Part shown: piece by piece, positions 30,710 to 40,260 of the stretch | Numbering within the stretch: the stretch's first letter is position 1 | Layout of the letters: every line of letters begins with the position of its first letter | Source of the DNA: Ponticoccus alexandrii | GTDB taxonomy: Bacteria; Pseudomonadota; Alphaproteobacteria; Rhodobacterales; Rhodobacteraceae | Reading direction: 5' to 3' | Length of the DNA: 64,000 bases | Assembly (NCBI RefSeq): GCF_016806125.1 | Contig: NZ_CP047166.1 | Span: 496,001-560,000, forward strand | The notes under the pieces: model-generated | The model's database searches: none | What the model was told of the DNA's origin: nothing | Seen by the model: the letters and a program-made list of their open reading frames with translations, nothing else | Made by a program: the position numbers and the translations under genes

Positions 30710-32125
30710 CTACCGCGCCCGCAGGAACTTGCGGCTGATGAAGCCCTCGGTGCCCTCGGCGTCGCGCACCCTGTACCAGACGGCGTTGCGGGCGATGCAG
30801 CCACGGACCGCGCCGGCATGGCCGGGATCGTCCGGGTCGGCGGCCATGCTGCGGCAAGCCGCCGCGCAGCTTTGCCGCTCGTCCTGCCGCCCGGCGACCA
30901 CCGGGTTGCCGATCAGCGTCAGGGCCTCGCTCAGAGGCACCTCGCGCAGGATCTCGGCGCCGAAGCCGGTGCCGCTGCGCAGGTTGACGTATTCGCTGAC
31001 CTCGCTGACCGCGACCTCGGGTCCGGCGATCCAGCAGGAATCCCCGGCGGCGGGCGCAAAGGGCCGGGCGTCCGAGGCCAGAAGGACCGGCTTCAGCGTC
31101 GCCACCGGGTCCGGGCCCGTCACTGGCAGATCGGTCAGGGCGGTGTCCGGCGGGTGCATCATGAAAGGATAGAGCGTCGCCAGCGCCTCGGTGAAGCCGC
31201 CGCTGCCGAAGGAGACCTCTCCGATGGCGCCGCCGGGCTGTGGCTCGGGGAACAGCGTGACCGTGCATGCATGGGCGCCCTCGCCGAGGAAGGCGGGCAG
31301 GGTGGTGACACGGACTCCGCCGTCGGGCGTCTCGATCGCGGTGTCGATCAGGGTCAGCGCATCGCTGATCCCGGCGGCCACGGCTTCGCCGTAGCGCGCG
31401 CTCTGGGCATTGGCGCAGGCCTGCTCCACCAGCGCCTCGCGCGGGGCGTCCGGGACGGCGGCGGGCGTCACGGGAATGCGCCAGCGCGCGGCATCGCCGA
31501 CGGTGGCGATCCGGCGCATCTCGCCCGGCGGGGTCGAGAGCATTTCGAGCAGCAGGCTTTCGGCGAAGGTCAACTGCAGCGCATCGCGCAGCGCCAGAAG
31601 GTCGCGCAGACTGCGCAGCGCCACCGCGTAGGCGGCGTCGATCTCGGCGCGCGAGTAGGCGCGATCCTCCGCGACCAGCGCGGGCGCATGAAAGCCCAGC
31701 CGTCCCTGCGGGTGCAGCAGGCGATCCGTGAGGGCGAGGTTCTCTTCACCCTGCCGCTGACCGGCCATGAAGACCAGCGCGCAGGCGCTGTCGCAGGTGG
31801 CGCCCGGCCCGACGGCGGTGCCCATGCCAAGGCCAGAGACCTGCCGGGCGATCTCCAGCGCCGCGCCGTATGCGCCGCCGGGGCTGTCGAGGCAGAGCCT
31901 GCGGGTGCCGTAATACTCGGTCTGCCAGCCCTGCTCGGCGGTGAAGGCGGCGAAGGCCTGCGCGCTCTCCGGGGTCAGCGGGCCCGAGAGGGTCGCGGTG
32001 CAGCCCATGGGGCCGGGGGGCTCGGACAGGGTCACGTCGGCGAGGGCGGGGACAGCGGCGAGGGTCGCGATCAGCGCCGCGACGGGGGCGACGGCGGCAG
32101 GCCGCAGGGCAGAGAGCAGGCGCAT
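30710..32125 (-). CDS. Periplasmic ClpP-like (COG3904) protein with C-terminal SH3 domain
   Basis: A 471-residue exported protein with a signal peptide (LRPAAVAPVAALIATLAAVPALA). Residues ~70-200 resemble the ClpP/crotonase-fold periplasmic proteins of COG3904: RRLCLDSPGGAYGAALEIAR gives the SPGG oxyanion motif and GATCDSACALVFMAGQ the nucleophile-serine position. The C-terminal ~90 residues are an SH3b domain (YVNLRSGTGFGAEILREVPL ... WYRVRDAEGTEGFISRKFL), typical of cell-wall binding, with an internal Cys-rich insert. The ATG overlaps the stop of the upstream acyl-CoA ligase (TGATG), so the two are co-transcribed. Function is inferred: a wall-associated hydrolase or binding protein. Confidence 0.75.
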   Translation of the reverse strand: MRLLSALRPAAVAPVAALIATLAAVPALADVTLSEPPGPMGCTATLSGPLTPESAQAFAAFTAEQGWQTEYYGTRRLCLDSPGGAYGAALEIARQVSGLGMGTAVGPGATCDSACALVFMAGQRQGEENLALTDRLLHPQGRLGFHAPALVAEDRAYSRAEIDAAYAVALRSLRDLLALRDALQLTFAESLLLEMLSTPPGEMRRIATVGDAARWRIPVTPAAVPDAPREALVEQACANAQSARYGEAVAAGISDALTLIDTAIETPDGGVRVTTLPAFLGEGAHACTVTLFPEPQPGGAIGEVSFGSGGFTEALATLYPFMMHPPDTALTDLPVTGPDPVATLKPVLLASDARPFAPAAGDSCWIAGPEVAVSEVSEYVNLRSGTGFGAEILREVPLSEALTLIGNPVVAGRQDERQSCAAACRSMAADPDDPGHAGAVRGCIARNAVWYRVRDAEGTEGFISRKFLRAR

Positions 32126-33750
32126 CACAGGGCCTTGGCCTGACCGCGCAGTTCGAACTTCTGGATCTTGCCGGTCGAGGTCTTTGGCAGCTCCTGAAAG
32201 ACCACCACCTTGGGGCACTTGAACCCTGCCAGCCTCTCGCGCGTGTAGGCGATCAGGTCCGCCTCGGAGACGTCGTGCCCGTCCTTCAACTCGACGAAGG
32301 CGCAGGGCACCTCTCCCCACTTGTCGTCCGGCTTGGCCACCACGGCACAAAGCAGCACCGCGTCATGCCCCATCAGGCAGCTTTCGACCTCTACGGACGA
32401 GATGTTTTCGCCCCCGGAAATGATGATGTCCTTGGCACGGTCGGCGATCTGCACGTAGCTGTCGGGGTGCTGCACGGCGATGTCGCCGGAATGGAACCAG
32501 CCCCCGGCAAAAGCCTCTTGCGTGGCCTTGGGGTTCTTCAGGTAGCCCTTCATGACGCCGTTGCCGCGGAACATGATCTCGCCCTTGGTCTGCCCGTCCA
32601 TGGGGATCTGCTGGCCGGCGTCGTCATGCACGGCGACGCCTTCCATGAAGGGCATGGCGACCCCCTGACGGGCCTTGATGGCGGCGCGGTCGGCGCCCTG
32701 CAGCGGCTCCCACTGGGCTTGCCACGTGCATTCGGTGGCGGGGCCGTAGACCTCCGTCAGGCCGTAGACCTGCGTCACGTCGAAGCCCATGGGCTCGATC
32801 TTGGCCAGCGTTGCGGGGGCCGGGGGCGCGCCCGCGGTAAAGACGCTGACGGTGTGCGAGAAGGGGCGGCGCTGGTCCTCGGGCGCGTTCACCAGCATGT
32901 TCAGCACGATGGGCGCGCCGCCGAAGTGCGTCACACCCTCGTCGGCGATGGCGTCAAAGATCGCCTTGGCGGTGATGTCGCGGCAGCAGACCACGGTGCC
33001 GCCGAGCGCAGGCATCATCCACGTGTGGCACCAGCCGTTGCAGTGGAACAGCGGCACGATGGTCAGGTATTTGGGATGCAGGGTCATGCGCCACGACAGC
33101 ACCTGCCCCATGGCGTTCAGATAGGCGCCGCGGTGGTGGTAGACCACGCCCTTGGGCCGCCCCGTGGTGCCAGAGGTGTAGTTGAGCGCGAGGGATTCCC
33201 ACTCGTCCTCCGGCAGCACCCAGCCAAAGGCCGGATTGGCGCCCGCCAGCACGTCCTCGTATTGCGGATAGTCCGAGTGCCGGTGCACGCCCGCGAAATC
33301 GTCGGGCACCTCGATCACTTGCGGGGCCGTGCCCTCCATCCGGTCCATGGCCTCGGCCAGCACGGGCAGGAACTGCGAGTCGCAAAGGACCACCTTCGCC
33401 TCGCCGTGGTCGAGGATATAGGCCACCGTGTCGGGGTCGAGGCGGGTGTTGATGGCGTTCAGCACCGCGCCGCAGGCGGGCACGCCGAAATGCGCCTCTG
33501 CCTGCGCGGGGATGTTCGGCAGGATCGTGGCGACCACGTCGCCGGGCTGCACCCCCATCGCCGCCAGAGCCGAGGCAAGACGGGTGACGCGCTCGATATA
33601 CTGCGCATAGGTCTTGCGGTGCGGGCCGTAGACCACCGCGGGGTGATCCGGCCAGACCTGCGCCGCGCGGGTCAGGAAGGACAGCGGTGTCAGCGGCACG
33701 TGGTTGGCGGGCGTCTTCTCCAGCCCGGTTTCGTCCTTCAGCCAGCCCAT
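32125..33750 (-). CDS. Acyl-CoA synthetase, DmdB-like
   Basis: A 541-residue ANL-superfamily acid-CoA ligase. Motifs: [20 protein letters not shown] (P-loop), [40 protein letters not shown] and the catalytic lysine in [14 protein letters not shown]. The N-terminus [20 protein letters not shown], with [10 protein letters not shown], and overall length resemble roseobacter methylmercaptopropionyl-CoA ligases (DmdB) and medium-chain ligases; substrate cannot be decided from sequence alone. GGAGGG precedes the ATG. It is translationally coupled to the periplasmic ClpP-like/SH3 gene downstream, an odd pairing. Confidence 0.85.
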   Translation of the reverse strand: MGWLKDETGLEKTPANHVPLTPLSFLTRAAQVWPDHPAVVYGPHRKTYAQYIERVTRLASALAAMGVQPGDVVATILPNIPAQAEAHFGVPACGAVLNAINTRLDPDTVAYILDHGEAKVVLCDSQFLPVLAEAMDRMEGTAPQVIEVPDDFAGVHRHSDYPQYEDVLAGANPAFGWVLPEDEWESLALNYTSGTTGRPKGVVYHHRGAYLNAMGQVLSWRMTLHPKYLTIVPLFHCNGWCHTWMMPALGGTVVCCRDITAKAIFDAIADEGVTHFGGAPIVLNMLVNAPEDQRRPFSHTVSVFTAGAPPAPATLAKIEPMGFDVTQVYGLTEVYGPATECTWQAQWEPLQGADRAAIKARQGVAMPFMEGVAVHDDAGQQIPMDGQTKGEIMFRGNGVMKGYLKNPKATQEAFAGGWFHSGDIAVQHPDSYVQIADRAKDIIISGGENISSVEVESCLMGHDAVLLCAVVAKPDDKWGEVPCAFVELKDGHDVSEADLIAYTRERLAGFKCPKVVVFQELPKTSTGKIQKFELRGQAKAL

Positions 33751-33827
33751 CGCGTGCCCTCCTGCCTTGTGGTCGGGGCGATGATGGACGAGGTTGGCCG
33801 GGGTGAAAAGGGGCGTCGGAGGCGCGC

Positions 33828-34475
33828 ATGATCATCTCGCCCGGTCGCGGCTATGTCTTTGTTCACATTCCCAAGACCGGCGGCACCTCGATGGCCGCCG
33901 CGCTCGAGGCGCGGGCGCATCGCGACGACATCCTGATCGGCGATACCGAAAAGGCGCGACGGCGCCGGGGGCGGGTGGCGAAGCTGCGCGCGCAGGCGGC
34001 GGGGCGGCTGTGGAAGCACTCGACGCTGGCGGATGTCGATGGGGTGGTGACGGCAGAGGCGCTCGACCGGATGCTGTGTTTCTGCCTCGTGCGCAATCCG
34101 TGGGACCGCGTGGTCAGCTATTACCACTGGCTGCGCGGGCAGAGTTTCGACCACGCGGCGGTGCGGATCGCCAAGGCGGTGGAGTTCGCGGCGTTCCTGC
34201 GCCATCCGCACACGCAAGAGAGCCTGCGCGCATGGCCCTACGGGCGTTACATGCGCGACGCCTCGGGGCGGGAAAGGGGGCTGTTCCTGCGGCTGGAACA
34301 CCTCACCGAGGACTGGGGCCCGCTGGTCGATCATCTGGGATTCACGCCCGGGATCGGTCACGAAAACCGCTCTGACCGGGCTGCGGACTGGCGCGGGTAT
34401 TACGATGACGAAACGCGGGCCATCGTGGCGGATATTTGCGCCGAGGACGTGGTGCGTTTCGGCTATCGCTTCTGA
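33828..34475 (+). CDS. Sulfotransferase-family protein
   Basis: A 215-residue protein with the two PAPS-binding motifs of Sulfotransfer_2-type enzymes: YVFVHIPKTGGTSMAAALEA near the N-terminus (5'-phosphosulfate loop) and CLVRNPWDRVVSYYHWLRGQ at ~95 (3'-phosphate binding). It is short and probably complete, ending FGYRF as many bacterial homologues do. CGGAGG precedes the ATG. Bacterial members often modify surface polysaccharide, but no polysaccharide genes are adjacent. It diverges from the acyl-CoA ligase gene. Confidence 0.85.
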   Translation: MIISPGRGYVFVHIPKTGGTSMAAALEARAHRDDILIGDTEKARRRRGRVAKLRAQAAGRLWKHSTLADVDGVVTAEALDRMLCFCLVRNPWDRVVSYYHWLRGQSFDHAAVRIAKAVEFAAFLRHPHTQESLRAWPYGRYMRDASGRERGLFLRLEHLTEDWGPLVDHLGFTPGIGHENRSDRAADWRGYYDDETRAIVADICAEDVVRFGYRF

Positions 34476-34497
34476 ACGCGGGCGCCGGAACGGTAAT

Positions 34498-34522
34498 CGC
34501 CCCGCCTGAGTGAGGCGGGGCG
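34498..34522. terminator. Terminator between convergent genes
   Basis: CGCCCCGCCT (34498-34507), GAGTG loop, AGGCGGGGCG (34513-34522): a perfect 10-bp stem, without a long T-run on either strand. Confidence 0.55.
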
Positions 34523-34586
34523 GAAGAGACGCAGGATCCCGGTTTAGGGAATGAATGGTGACCCTGCGCCCCTACCTCGTGCGGGC

Positions 34587-35441
34587 TTACATGCCCGAAG
34601 AGACGGCGAAGCCCGAGAAGCCGCCCATGCCGAGGTCGGCCAGCATCGTCGCGGCGCCGGTCTCGAGGTCGATCATGTAGAGGCCCGCGCTCTCGGCGCC
34701 TTCCATCTGCAGGATCGCATAGGCCTGGTTCTCGTCTTCGGCGGGCGACAGGATGTCGAAGCCGCCCATGCCGGAGAGGTCGACCTCTTCGCCCTCGACG
34801 GTGACCTTGCCGATGGTTTCCAGCGTGCCCGCGTTGTTGGCGAGGCTCACCAGCGAGTCGGTGCCCGCGTCCAGCGCGTATTGGAAGGTGCTGCCCGCGA
34901 CCGAGCCGTTGATGGCGTTGGTATAGGCGTTGGCGAAGATCATCGGCGTTGCGCCGGCGTTGGTGTCACCCTCTGCATAGGCGAGGTCGGTGAAGCGCAT
35001 GACCTTGCCGGCCTTCTCGTCGCCGTCGCCGAAGCCTTCGGGGAAGTAGACGAGGTTGTCACCGGTCGAAGACACGGCGCGCACGGCGTCGATGGCGTTG
35101 TTGAAGTCGAAGGCGACCATGGCGTCGGCACCGATCGTGGCATCCTCGGCGAAGGCCGCGCCAAGGTCGGTCATCTCGCCCGACATCGGGTCGATGGTGT
35201 AGATCATACCGTCGGCGAAGCCCAGAAGCTCGCCGGTCACCGGGCGGAAGGCGATGGCGTCGAGCGCGGAAGAAAGCTCGTAGGTCTGTGCCTCACCGGG
35301 GGCCGCGATATCGGCCATCACCACAAGCGTGGCGCCACCGTCGGACAGGGCGTAACCCATATTGCCGGCATGGCCCATCGCCAGAAGCGGCGAAGCGGAC
35401 AGGGTTGCAAGGGCGGTGGCGGTCAGGAAACGCTTGGTCAT
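34587..35441 (-). CDS. DUF4394 secreted protein
   Basis: A 284-residue exported protein with signal peptide (MTKRFLTATALATLSASPLL) and a beta-propeller-like repeat pattern: ALDAIAFRPVTGELLGFADG, IYTIDPMSGEMTDLG, NAIDAVRAVSSTGDNLVYFP, DAGTDSLVSLANNAGTLETIG. These match the DUF4394 domain, function unknown. The mature protein is strongly acidic and poor in basic residues, as usual for extracellular proteins of marine bacteria. The ATG at 35441 follows AGAGAGG. It stands alone. Confidence 0.85.
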   Translation of the reverse strand: MTKRFLTATALATLSASPLLAMGHAGNMGYALSDGGATLVVMADIAAPGEAQTYELSSALDAIAFRPVTGELLGFADGMIYTIDPMSGEMTDLGAAFAEDATIGADAMVAFDFNNAIDAVRAVSSTGDNLVYFPEGFGDGDEKAGKVMRFTDLAYAEGDTNAGATPMIFANAYTNAINGSVAGSTFQYALDAGTDSLVSLANNAGTLETIGKVTVEGEEVDLSGMGGFDILSPAEDENQAYAILQMEGAESAGLYMIDLETGAATMLADLGMGGFSGFAVSSGM

Positions 35442-35672
35442 TGTAAGCCTCTCTGTTTGTTGCGGGGGCATCGTGCCCTCGATCTAACGGTAGACACGAA
35501 GCGGCCTCGAAAACGGTTTCACCGCGTGGTGCAAAAATTTTGCCTGACCTTGCGACACCGTGGTCTGCGATGCCCTCGGGCGCCCGGCATCAAGAGGCCC
35601 GGTGCCCCTGCCGCGCCGTTGGGGGGGCTCTGTCACGGTGTGCGGCAGGGGCCGGGCCGTCCTGACGACCCG

Positions 35673-36089
35673 TTACCCGTCGCGCCCGGGTTCTTCCGGG
35701 TTGGCAGAGAAGAGCGCGATCTTGTTGCCCTGCGGGTCTCGCATGTAGCCGACGTAGAAACGCGGCCCATAGGCGGCCCGGAACCCGGGACGGCCATCAT
35801 CCGATCCGCCCGCCGCCAGCGCGGCGGCATGCAGGTCGCGGACGGTCTGCTGCGCGTCCGCCTGAAATGCCACCATCGCGCCGTTTCCGGCAGAGGCGGG
35901 CCGGCCGTCGAAGGTCGGCTTGACGTAGAAGTCCGGCAAGGCCGGGGCCTGACCCACAGGCACCGGCAGCATCCAGCTCAGGCCCTCGGGGCCTTCCGTC
36001 AGGTGATAGCCGAGTGCGGGCAGGAAGGCCGCGTAGAACCGGCGCGCCCGCGCGATATCGTCGGCGCCGACCGTCACATAGGCAATCAT
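35673..36089 (-). CDS. VOC (glyoxalase/bleomycin-resistance fold) protein
   Basis: A 138-residue single-domain vicinal-oxygen-chelate protein: MIAYVTVGADDIARARRFYA, then FYAAFLPALGYHL at the first module and YGPRFYVGYMRDPQGNKIAL with the terminal metal-position region. Substrate is unknown. ATG 36089 follows GGGAGG; an in-frame TTG two codons earlier is less likely. Confidence 0.85.
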   Translation of the reverse strand: MIAYVTVGADDIARARRFYAAFLPALGYHLTEGPEGLSWMLPVPVGQAPALPDFYVKPTFDGRPASAGNGAMVAFQADAQQTVRDLHAAALAAGGSDDGRPGFRAAYGPRFYVGYMRDPQGNKIALFSANPEEPGRDG

Positions 36090-36237
36090 TCCCAAACCTC
36101 CCTTTTCAAAGACACCCGTGGTCCCGCATCATGCTGGGTGTCCGCTTGCGATCCCCGGGTGCCGGAAGGCTCACTGTCTTCTGCGGATCACAACACGACG
36201 CGATTGTGCCCAACGTCCGGCACCCCAAGGGCCGCGC

Positions 36238-36873
36238 CTAGCGCGTCGGCGTGAACAGCGCGTCGGTCATCGTGCAATCGCGGATCGTGTCACGCCCGCA
36301 GGGCACGGGGGTCAGGTCGCGCGACAGGCAGACCCGCGCCTCCTGGATCATGCCGTCGCGGCAGGTGATCGTCAGCATGTCGGCCTTCAGCCCCGGGTTG
36401 GCCTTCAGAAAGGCCTCTTCCACCACTGCCGCGGGCAGTTTCACTGCCTTGTCGAGGGTGCGGAAGACCTCGGGCCGGGTGATCGAGCCATAGGCCTGCC
36501 GCGACAGGTCGTAATAGGCCTGCGCCGAAAGTCCCGAACAGACGCCGTGCTTCTTCCACTGGTGCCACGCCAGCCCGCCCGAGCCCATGATGTCCGCCAT
36601 CGCCGCCGTCATCTGCCGCGAGGGCGCGCGTTCCACCGTCGGGCAATAGGACGGCCAGCCGCGATGGTACTGCGGCCAGAGCCCGTGCAGCACCCAGCCC
36701 GCGTCGGTGTCGCATTGCTCGGCCTCGCGGGCGTCGCCTTCCAGCCTGCACCAGTTCGGTGACCACGACAGCGCCATGACGTAGTAATCGAACGCGCCCG
36801 CCTTCTCGCCATCGGCAAAGGCCTGCGCGGGCAGGGCGGTCAGCAGGGCGGCGGCAAGGGTCGCGAGACGCAT
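36238..36873 (-). CDS. RNase T2-family secreted ribonuclease
   Basis: A 211-residue exported protein with a signal peptide (MRLATLAAALLTALPAQAFA). The RNase T2 CAS I motif is HGLWPQ (His63) and CAS II is WHQWKKHGVCSG (Lys108, His109). The canonical CAS II is HEWxKHG; here the Glu position is Gln105, which may lower or alter activity. Cysteines fit the family's disulfides. The ATG at 36873 is preferred because the signal peptide starts there; the longer frame adds Arg-rich sequence. Periplasmic or secreted RNA degradation yielding cyclic nucleotides would feed enzymes such as CpdB elsewhere in this window. Confidence 0.88.
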   Translation of the reverse strand: MRLATLAAALLTALPAQAFADGEKAGAFDYYVMALSWSPNWCRLEGDAREAEQCDTDAGWVLHGLWPQYHRGWPSYCPTVERAPSRQMTAAMADIMGSGGLAWHQWKKHGVCSGLSAQAYYDLSRQAYGSITRPEVFRTLDKAVKLPAAVVEEAFLKANPGLKADMLTITCRDGMIQEARVCLSRDLTPVPCGRDTIRDCTMTDALFTPTR

Positions 36874-37031
36874 TTTCTCTTCCTTTTTGGGTTCGGCGTC
36901 ACTATATAGCGGCCAAGTTTCCCGACAACGGCAACCCGCCCCGGAGATCATCCGGGGCCTCCCGCGGCCCTCACCGGCCCGGGGCATGCGGAAGATTTGC
37001 CGTTCGTCAGACCGATAAGGAGAAGAGAAAG

Positions 37032-37802
37032 ATGTCCAAGCTGCTGCACCCCAAGGCGACCGCCGTCTGGCTGGTGGACAACACGACGCTGTCGTTCAAG
37101 CAGATCGCCGATTTCACCGGCTTCCACGAGCTTGAGATTCAGGGCATCGCCGACGGCGACGTGGCCACCGGGGTGAAAGGGTTCGACCCGGTCGCCAACA
37201 ACCAGCTTGTGCAGGAAGAGATCGACAAGGCGGAGAAGGATCCGCTGTACAAGATGAAGGTCAAGTTCAACCCCGCCGCCCGGGACGAGGACAAGCGCCG
37301 TGGCCCGCGCTACACCCCGCTGTCCAAGCGGCAGGACCGCCCGAACGCGATCCTCTGGCTGGTGAAGTTCCACCCCGAATTGACCGACGGTCAGATTTCC
37401 AAGCTGGTCGGCACCACCAAGCCGACGATCCAGTCGATCCGCGAGCGCACACACTGGAACATCCAGAACATGCAACCCATCGACCCCGTCGCCCTTGGCC
37501 TGTGCAAGCAGACCGAACTGGATGCCGCCGTTGCCAAGGCCGCGAAGGCCGTCGCCAGCGTCATGACCGACGACGAGCGCCGCAAGCTGGTCTCGACCGA
37601 GCAGAGCCTCGACATGGACGGAAACGAACCGCGCCTGCCCACCGCCATCGAGGGGCTGGAGACCTTCTCGCTGTCCGACCCGCGCGAGGATGACGAGGAC
37701 GAGGACAAGAAGAGCGACGCCGATTATTCGGATGCCGACAGCTTCTTCAATCTGCCGGACAGCAGCGACGACGAGGAAGAGGACGACGATCCGCGCGGCT
37801 GA
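37032..37802 (+). CDS. trcR: DUF1013 cell-cycle transcriptional regulator
   Basis: A 256-residue protein matching DUF1013, named TrcR (cell-cycle transcriptional regulator) in Caulobacter relatives. Helix-turn-helix-like segments appear twice: LLHPKATAVWLVDNTTLSFK with QIADFTGFHELEIQGIADG, and NAILWLVKFHPELTDGQISK with LVGTTKPTIQSIRERTHWN. The last ~45 residues are strongly acidic (DPREDDEDEDKKSDADYSDA ... DSSDDEEEDDD), an intrinsically disordered tail. AAGGAGAAGAG precedes the ATG. It is monocistronic with its own terminator. Confidence 0.9.
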   Translation: MSKLLHPKATAVWLVDNTTLSFKQIADFTGFHELEIQGIADGDVATGVKGFDPVANNQLVQEEIDKAEKDPLYKMKVKFNPAARDEDKRRGPRYTPLSKRQDRPNAILWLVKFHPELTDGQISKLVGTTKPTIQSIRERTHWNIQNMQPIDPVALGLCKQTELDAAVAKAAKAVASVMTDDERRKLVSTEQSLDMDGNEPRLPTAIEGLETFSLSDPREDDEDEDKKSDADYSDADSFFNLPDSSDDEEEDDDPRG

Positions 37803-37828
37803 TCAGGCCCGGACCGCCCCCTGTATGG

Positions 37829-37856
37829 CGCCCCGGTGGAGAGATCCGCCGGGGCG
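37829..37856 (+). terminator. Terminator of the DUF1013 gene
   Basis: CGCCCCGG (37829-37836) pairs with CCGGGGCG (37849-37856) over a 12-nt loop and is followed by TCTT. 37857-38057 contains no supported gene. Confidence 0.6.
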
Positions 37857-38057
37857 TCTTGCGTTTCACGCCTGAGCTGTCGGGCTCGCCGCCCCGGCCC
37901 ATGCCGCGACGGGGCGGTCCCTGCGCTTCCGGGGGCTGCCTGCGTGATCCGGGACGGGGGCGGTGCCGCGACCGCCAGCGGCGTGGCAGGTTCTGCCTTT
38001 CCCGGCTGTCCGGGCGCCCGTCCGCACCCTGTCACGGCGCGGCAGTTTTGGCGGGCG

Positions 38058-38654
38058 TCAGAACCGCTTGCGCGCGTTCAGCGCCGCCGTGATGGTGCCG
38101 TCGTCGAGGTAGTCGAGTTCGCCGCCGATGGGCACGCCCTGCGCCAGAGAGGACAGCGCCACGCGCCCTTCCAGCCGGTCGGCGATGTAATGCGCCGTAG
38201 TCTGCCCGTCGACGGTGGCGTTCAGGGCGAGGATCACCTCGGTCACGTTCTCCGCCTCCAGCCGCGTCAGCAGTTGCGGGATGCGCAGCTGGTCCGGCCC
38301 GACGCCGTCCAGCGCCGAGAGCGTGCCGCCCAGCACGTGGTAGCGCCCGGTAAAGACATTCGCCCGCTCCATCGCCCAAAGGTCCGAGACATCCTCGACC
38401 ACGCATATCAGCCCGTTGCCGCGCGCCTCGGACCGGCAGATCTCGCAGATGTCCTCGGTCCCGACATTGCCGCAGTTCAGGCACTCGCGGGCGCTGTCGG
38501 CCACCGCCATCATCGCCTCGGCCAGCGGACGCAGCAGCGCGGCGCGCTTGCGGATCAGGTGCAGCACGGCGCGGCGGGCAGAGCGCGGGCCAAGCCCCGG
38601 AAGCCGCGCCATCAGGCCGATCAGCGCGTCGATGGGATCGTTCGGGCGGCTCAC
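38058..38654 (-). CDS. recR: Recombination mediator RecR
   Basis: A 198-residue component of the RecFOR pathway that helps load RecA at gaps. It has the N-terminal HhH-like segment ([20 protein letters not shown]), a four-cysteine zinc finger [16 protein letters not shown] (~58-73) and a Toprim domain ([20 protein letters not shown] ... [20 protein letters not shown]). It starts with GTG inside GTGA, overlapping the stop of the TraB/GumN gene, so it is translationally coupled. Position downstream of dnaX-ybaB is the classic arrangement, here interrupted by the TraB gene. Confidence 0.96.
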   Translation of the reverse strand: MSRPNDPIDALIGLMARLPGLGPRSARRAVLHLIRKRAALLRPLAEAMMAVADSARECLNCGNVGTEDICEICRSEARGNGLICVVEDVSDLWAMERANVFTGRYHVLGGTLSALDGVGPDQLRIPQLLTRLEAENVTEVILALNATVDGQTTAHYIADRLEGRVALSSLAQGVPIGGELDYLDDGTITAALNARKRF

Positions 38655-39715
38655 GGGGTCTGCACCTCTCCGGGCACGGCCACGCGCTCGACCCGGTAGC
38701 CGCGGTCGCGGAACAGTTTCACCATGCCCTCTTCACCCGGCAGGTGGAAGCTGCCCACGGCGACAAAGACCCCGCCCTCGTCCAGAAGCGGCGCGGCGGC
38801 CTCGACGAAGTCATGGTTGCGCTCGTCCAGCAGCCATGTGTCGAGGTAGTCGAGCTGGTCCAGTCCCTCTTCGCCGAAGAGGCTTTCGATATAGGCGCGG
38901 TCCTGCATCATCGAGACGGCAATGCGCCCCTGTAGGTAGAGCGCATAGCCCGTGGCCGCGCCCTTCCAGTCCTCGACCGGCGCAAGGTAGCTGCCGTAGA
39001 CCGTCAGCATCGCCGCGCCCATCGACCGCCCGCCGGTGCCGTCCAGCTTCTGGCGGATGCGCTGTGCCGATTCCAGCCCGACGACCCGTGCGCCCTTGAT
39101 GTGGCCCAGCGTCTGGATCAGCGTGTCCTGCGTCGGATAGGTGCCCGAGGCGAAATCCTCGCAGGGCGGCCAGAGCAGCACCTCCGTCAGCGCGCCGAGG
39201 GTCAGGTAGTCGGTGGAGTCGCGCCCCCAGCCGATGCCGTCCAACCGGTCGCGGATCCAGCCGTCGACACGCGGATCAAGCGAAAGCGTGTTGTAGGCCG
39301 AGGGCTGGCCATCGGCGATGTAACGGCCCTCGTGGGTGACATCGGCGCGATAGGCGGCACGGCTTGGATAGACCGGGTCGATCTCCAGCGCGACGGTTTT
39401 CGCGCGCGCGATCTCGGCCAGCACCATGTCCGGCAGGTCCAGAACCTCGCGCTGGGTGCTGTGGAAGGTGCCCCAGAGATGCGAGACGGCGCCGCCCGGC
39501 GCGGTGATCCGCCAGAACCGGCCAAGGCCGTTGGGGATCTCCGCAGCCTGCCGTTCCAGCTCTGCCAGCGGCGCATCCAGCGTATCCTCGTAGAGCGCGA
39601 CCTGTGGCACGTCGCAGACCTCGCGCGTGGCCCAGTCCTGCGCCAGCGCGGGGCCAGTCGCCAGGGCGACAAGGCAGGTGGCAAGGGCTTTCAGGGGGGG
39701 ATGGACAAGGGACAT
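38651..39715 (-). CDS. TraB/GumN-family secreted protein
   Basis: A 354-residue exported protein (signal [20 protein letters not shown], ending GPALAQ) of the TraB/GumN fold: [20 protein letters not shown] then TVALEIDP, and near the C-terminus [20 protein letters not shown]. The paired GTxHS and GxxHLPGxxG motifs are those of this family, which includes putative metalloproteases (Tiki-like) and pheromone-control proteins; bacterial function is unknown. It overlaps recR by 4 bp and stands between ybaB and recR, a 188-bp gap separating it from ybaB. Confidence 0.88.
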   Translation of the reverse strand: MSLVHPPLKALATCLVALATGPALAQDWATREVCDVPQVALYEDTLDAPLAELERQAAEIPNGLGRFWRITAPGGAVSHLWGTFHSTQREVLDLPDMVLAEIARAKTVALEIDPVYPSRAAYRADVTHEGRYIADGQPSAYNTLSLDPRVDGWIRDRLDGIGWGRDSTDYLTLGALTEVLLWPPCEDFASGTYPTQDTLIQTLGHIKGARVVGLESAQRIRQKLDGTGGRSMGAAMLTVYGSYLAPVEDWKGAATGYALYLQGRIAVSMMQDRAYIESLFGEEGLDQLDYLDTWLLDERNHDFVEAAAPLLDEGGVFVAVGSFHLPGEEGMVKLFRDRGYRVERVAVPGEVQTP

Positions 39716-39903
39716 GGCGCGGGCTTCCTGCTCGACGACCCGCTTGCGGGGCCTGTTGTCGCCACTTTAGGGCCTTTTCGCGCGATCCTGTATCGCTTTT
39801 CACAGCGGGTAGCGCCGAAACCGTGGTTGCGTCGCTGGTCCCGCGTTCCGAAGACCCTTGACCCGGGCAGGGCGCGGCGACCCAAGGGCCGCCTGCGCAA
39901 GGG

Positions 39904-40248
39904 TCAGAACGGCAGCTTCATATCCGCAGGCAGGCCCATCGCTTCGGTCAGCTTGCGCATCTCCTGCTCGGACCGCTCCGAGGCGCGGCTCTGTGCGTCC
40001 TTGATGGCGGCGAGGATCAGGTCCTCGACCACTTCTTTCTCGTTCGGGTCGAAGATCGTCGGAGAGATGTCTAGCGCGGTCAGCTCGCCCTTGGCGGTGG
40101 CCGTGGCCTTGACCAGCCCCGCCCCGCTTTCGCCGGTGACGGTCATCGCGTTCAGGCTTTCCTGAAGCTCGGCCATCTTGGCCTGCATCTCCTGCGCCTG
40201 CTTCATCATCTTGGCCATGTCGCCAAGGCCGCCAAGACCTTTGAGCAT
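39904..40248 (-). CDS. ybaB: YbaB/EbfC nucleoid-associated protein
   Basis: A 114-residue dimeric DNA-binding protein (MLKGLGGLGDMAKMMKQAQE, then MQAKMAELQESL) with the conserved second half VKATATAKGELTALDISP, EKEVVEDLILAAIKDAQSRA. It lies 12 bp after the small membrane-protein gene that follows dnaX. The ybaB-dnaX association is general in bacteria. Confidence 0.95.
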   Translation of the reverse strand: MLKGLGGLGDMAKMMKQAQEMQAKMAELQESLNAMTVTGESGAGLVKATATAKGELTALDISPTIFDPNEKEVVEDLILAAIKDAQSRASERSEQEMRKLTEAMGLPADMKLPF

Positions 40249-40260
40249 CGGGTATCTCTC

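Noticed and set aside
30383-32143. 586-codon plus-strand frame
   Set aside because: Antisense of the ClpP-like/SH3 gene; Gly/Arg/Gln/His-rich with no domain signature.
34551-36254. 567-codon plus-strand frame
   Set aside because: Covers the DUF4394 and VOC genes in antisense and the gap between them; shadow of high-GC codon bias.
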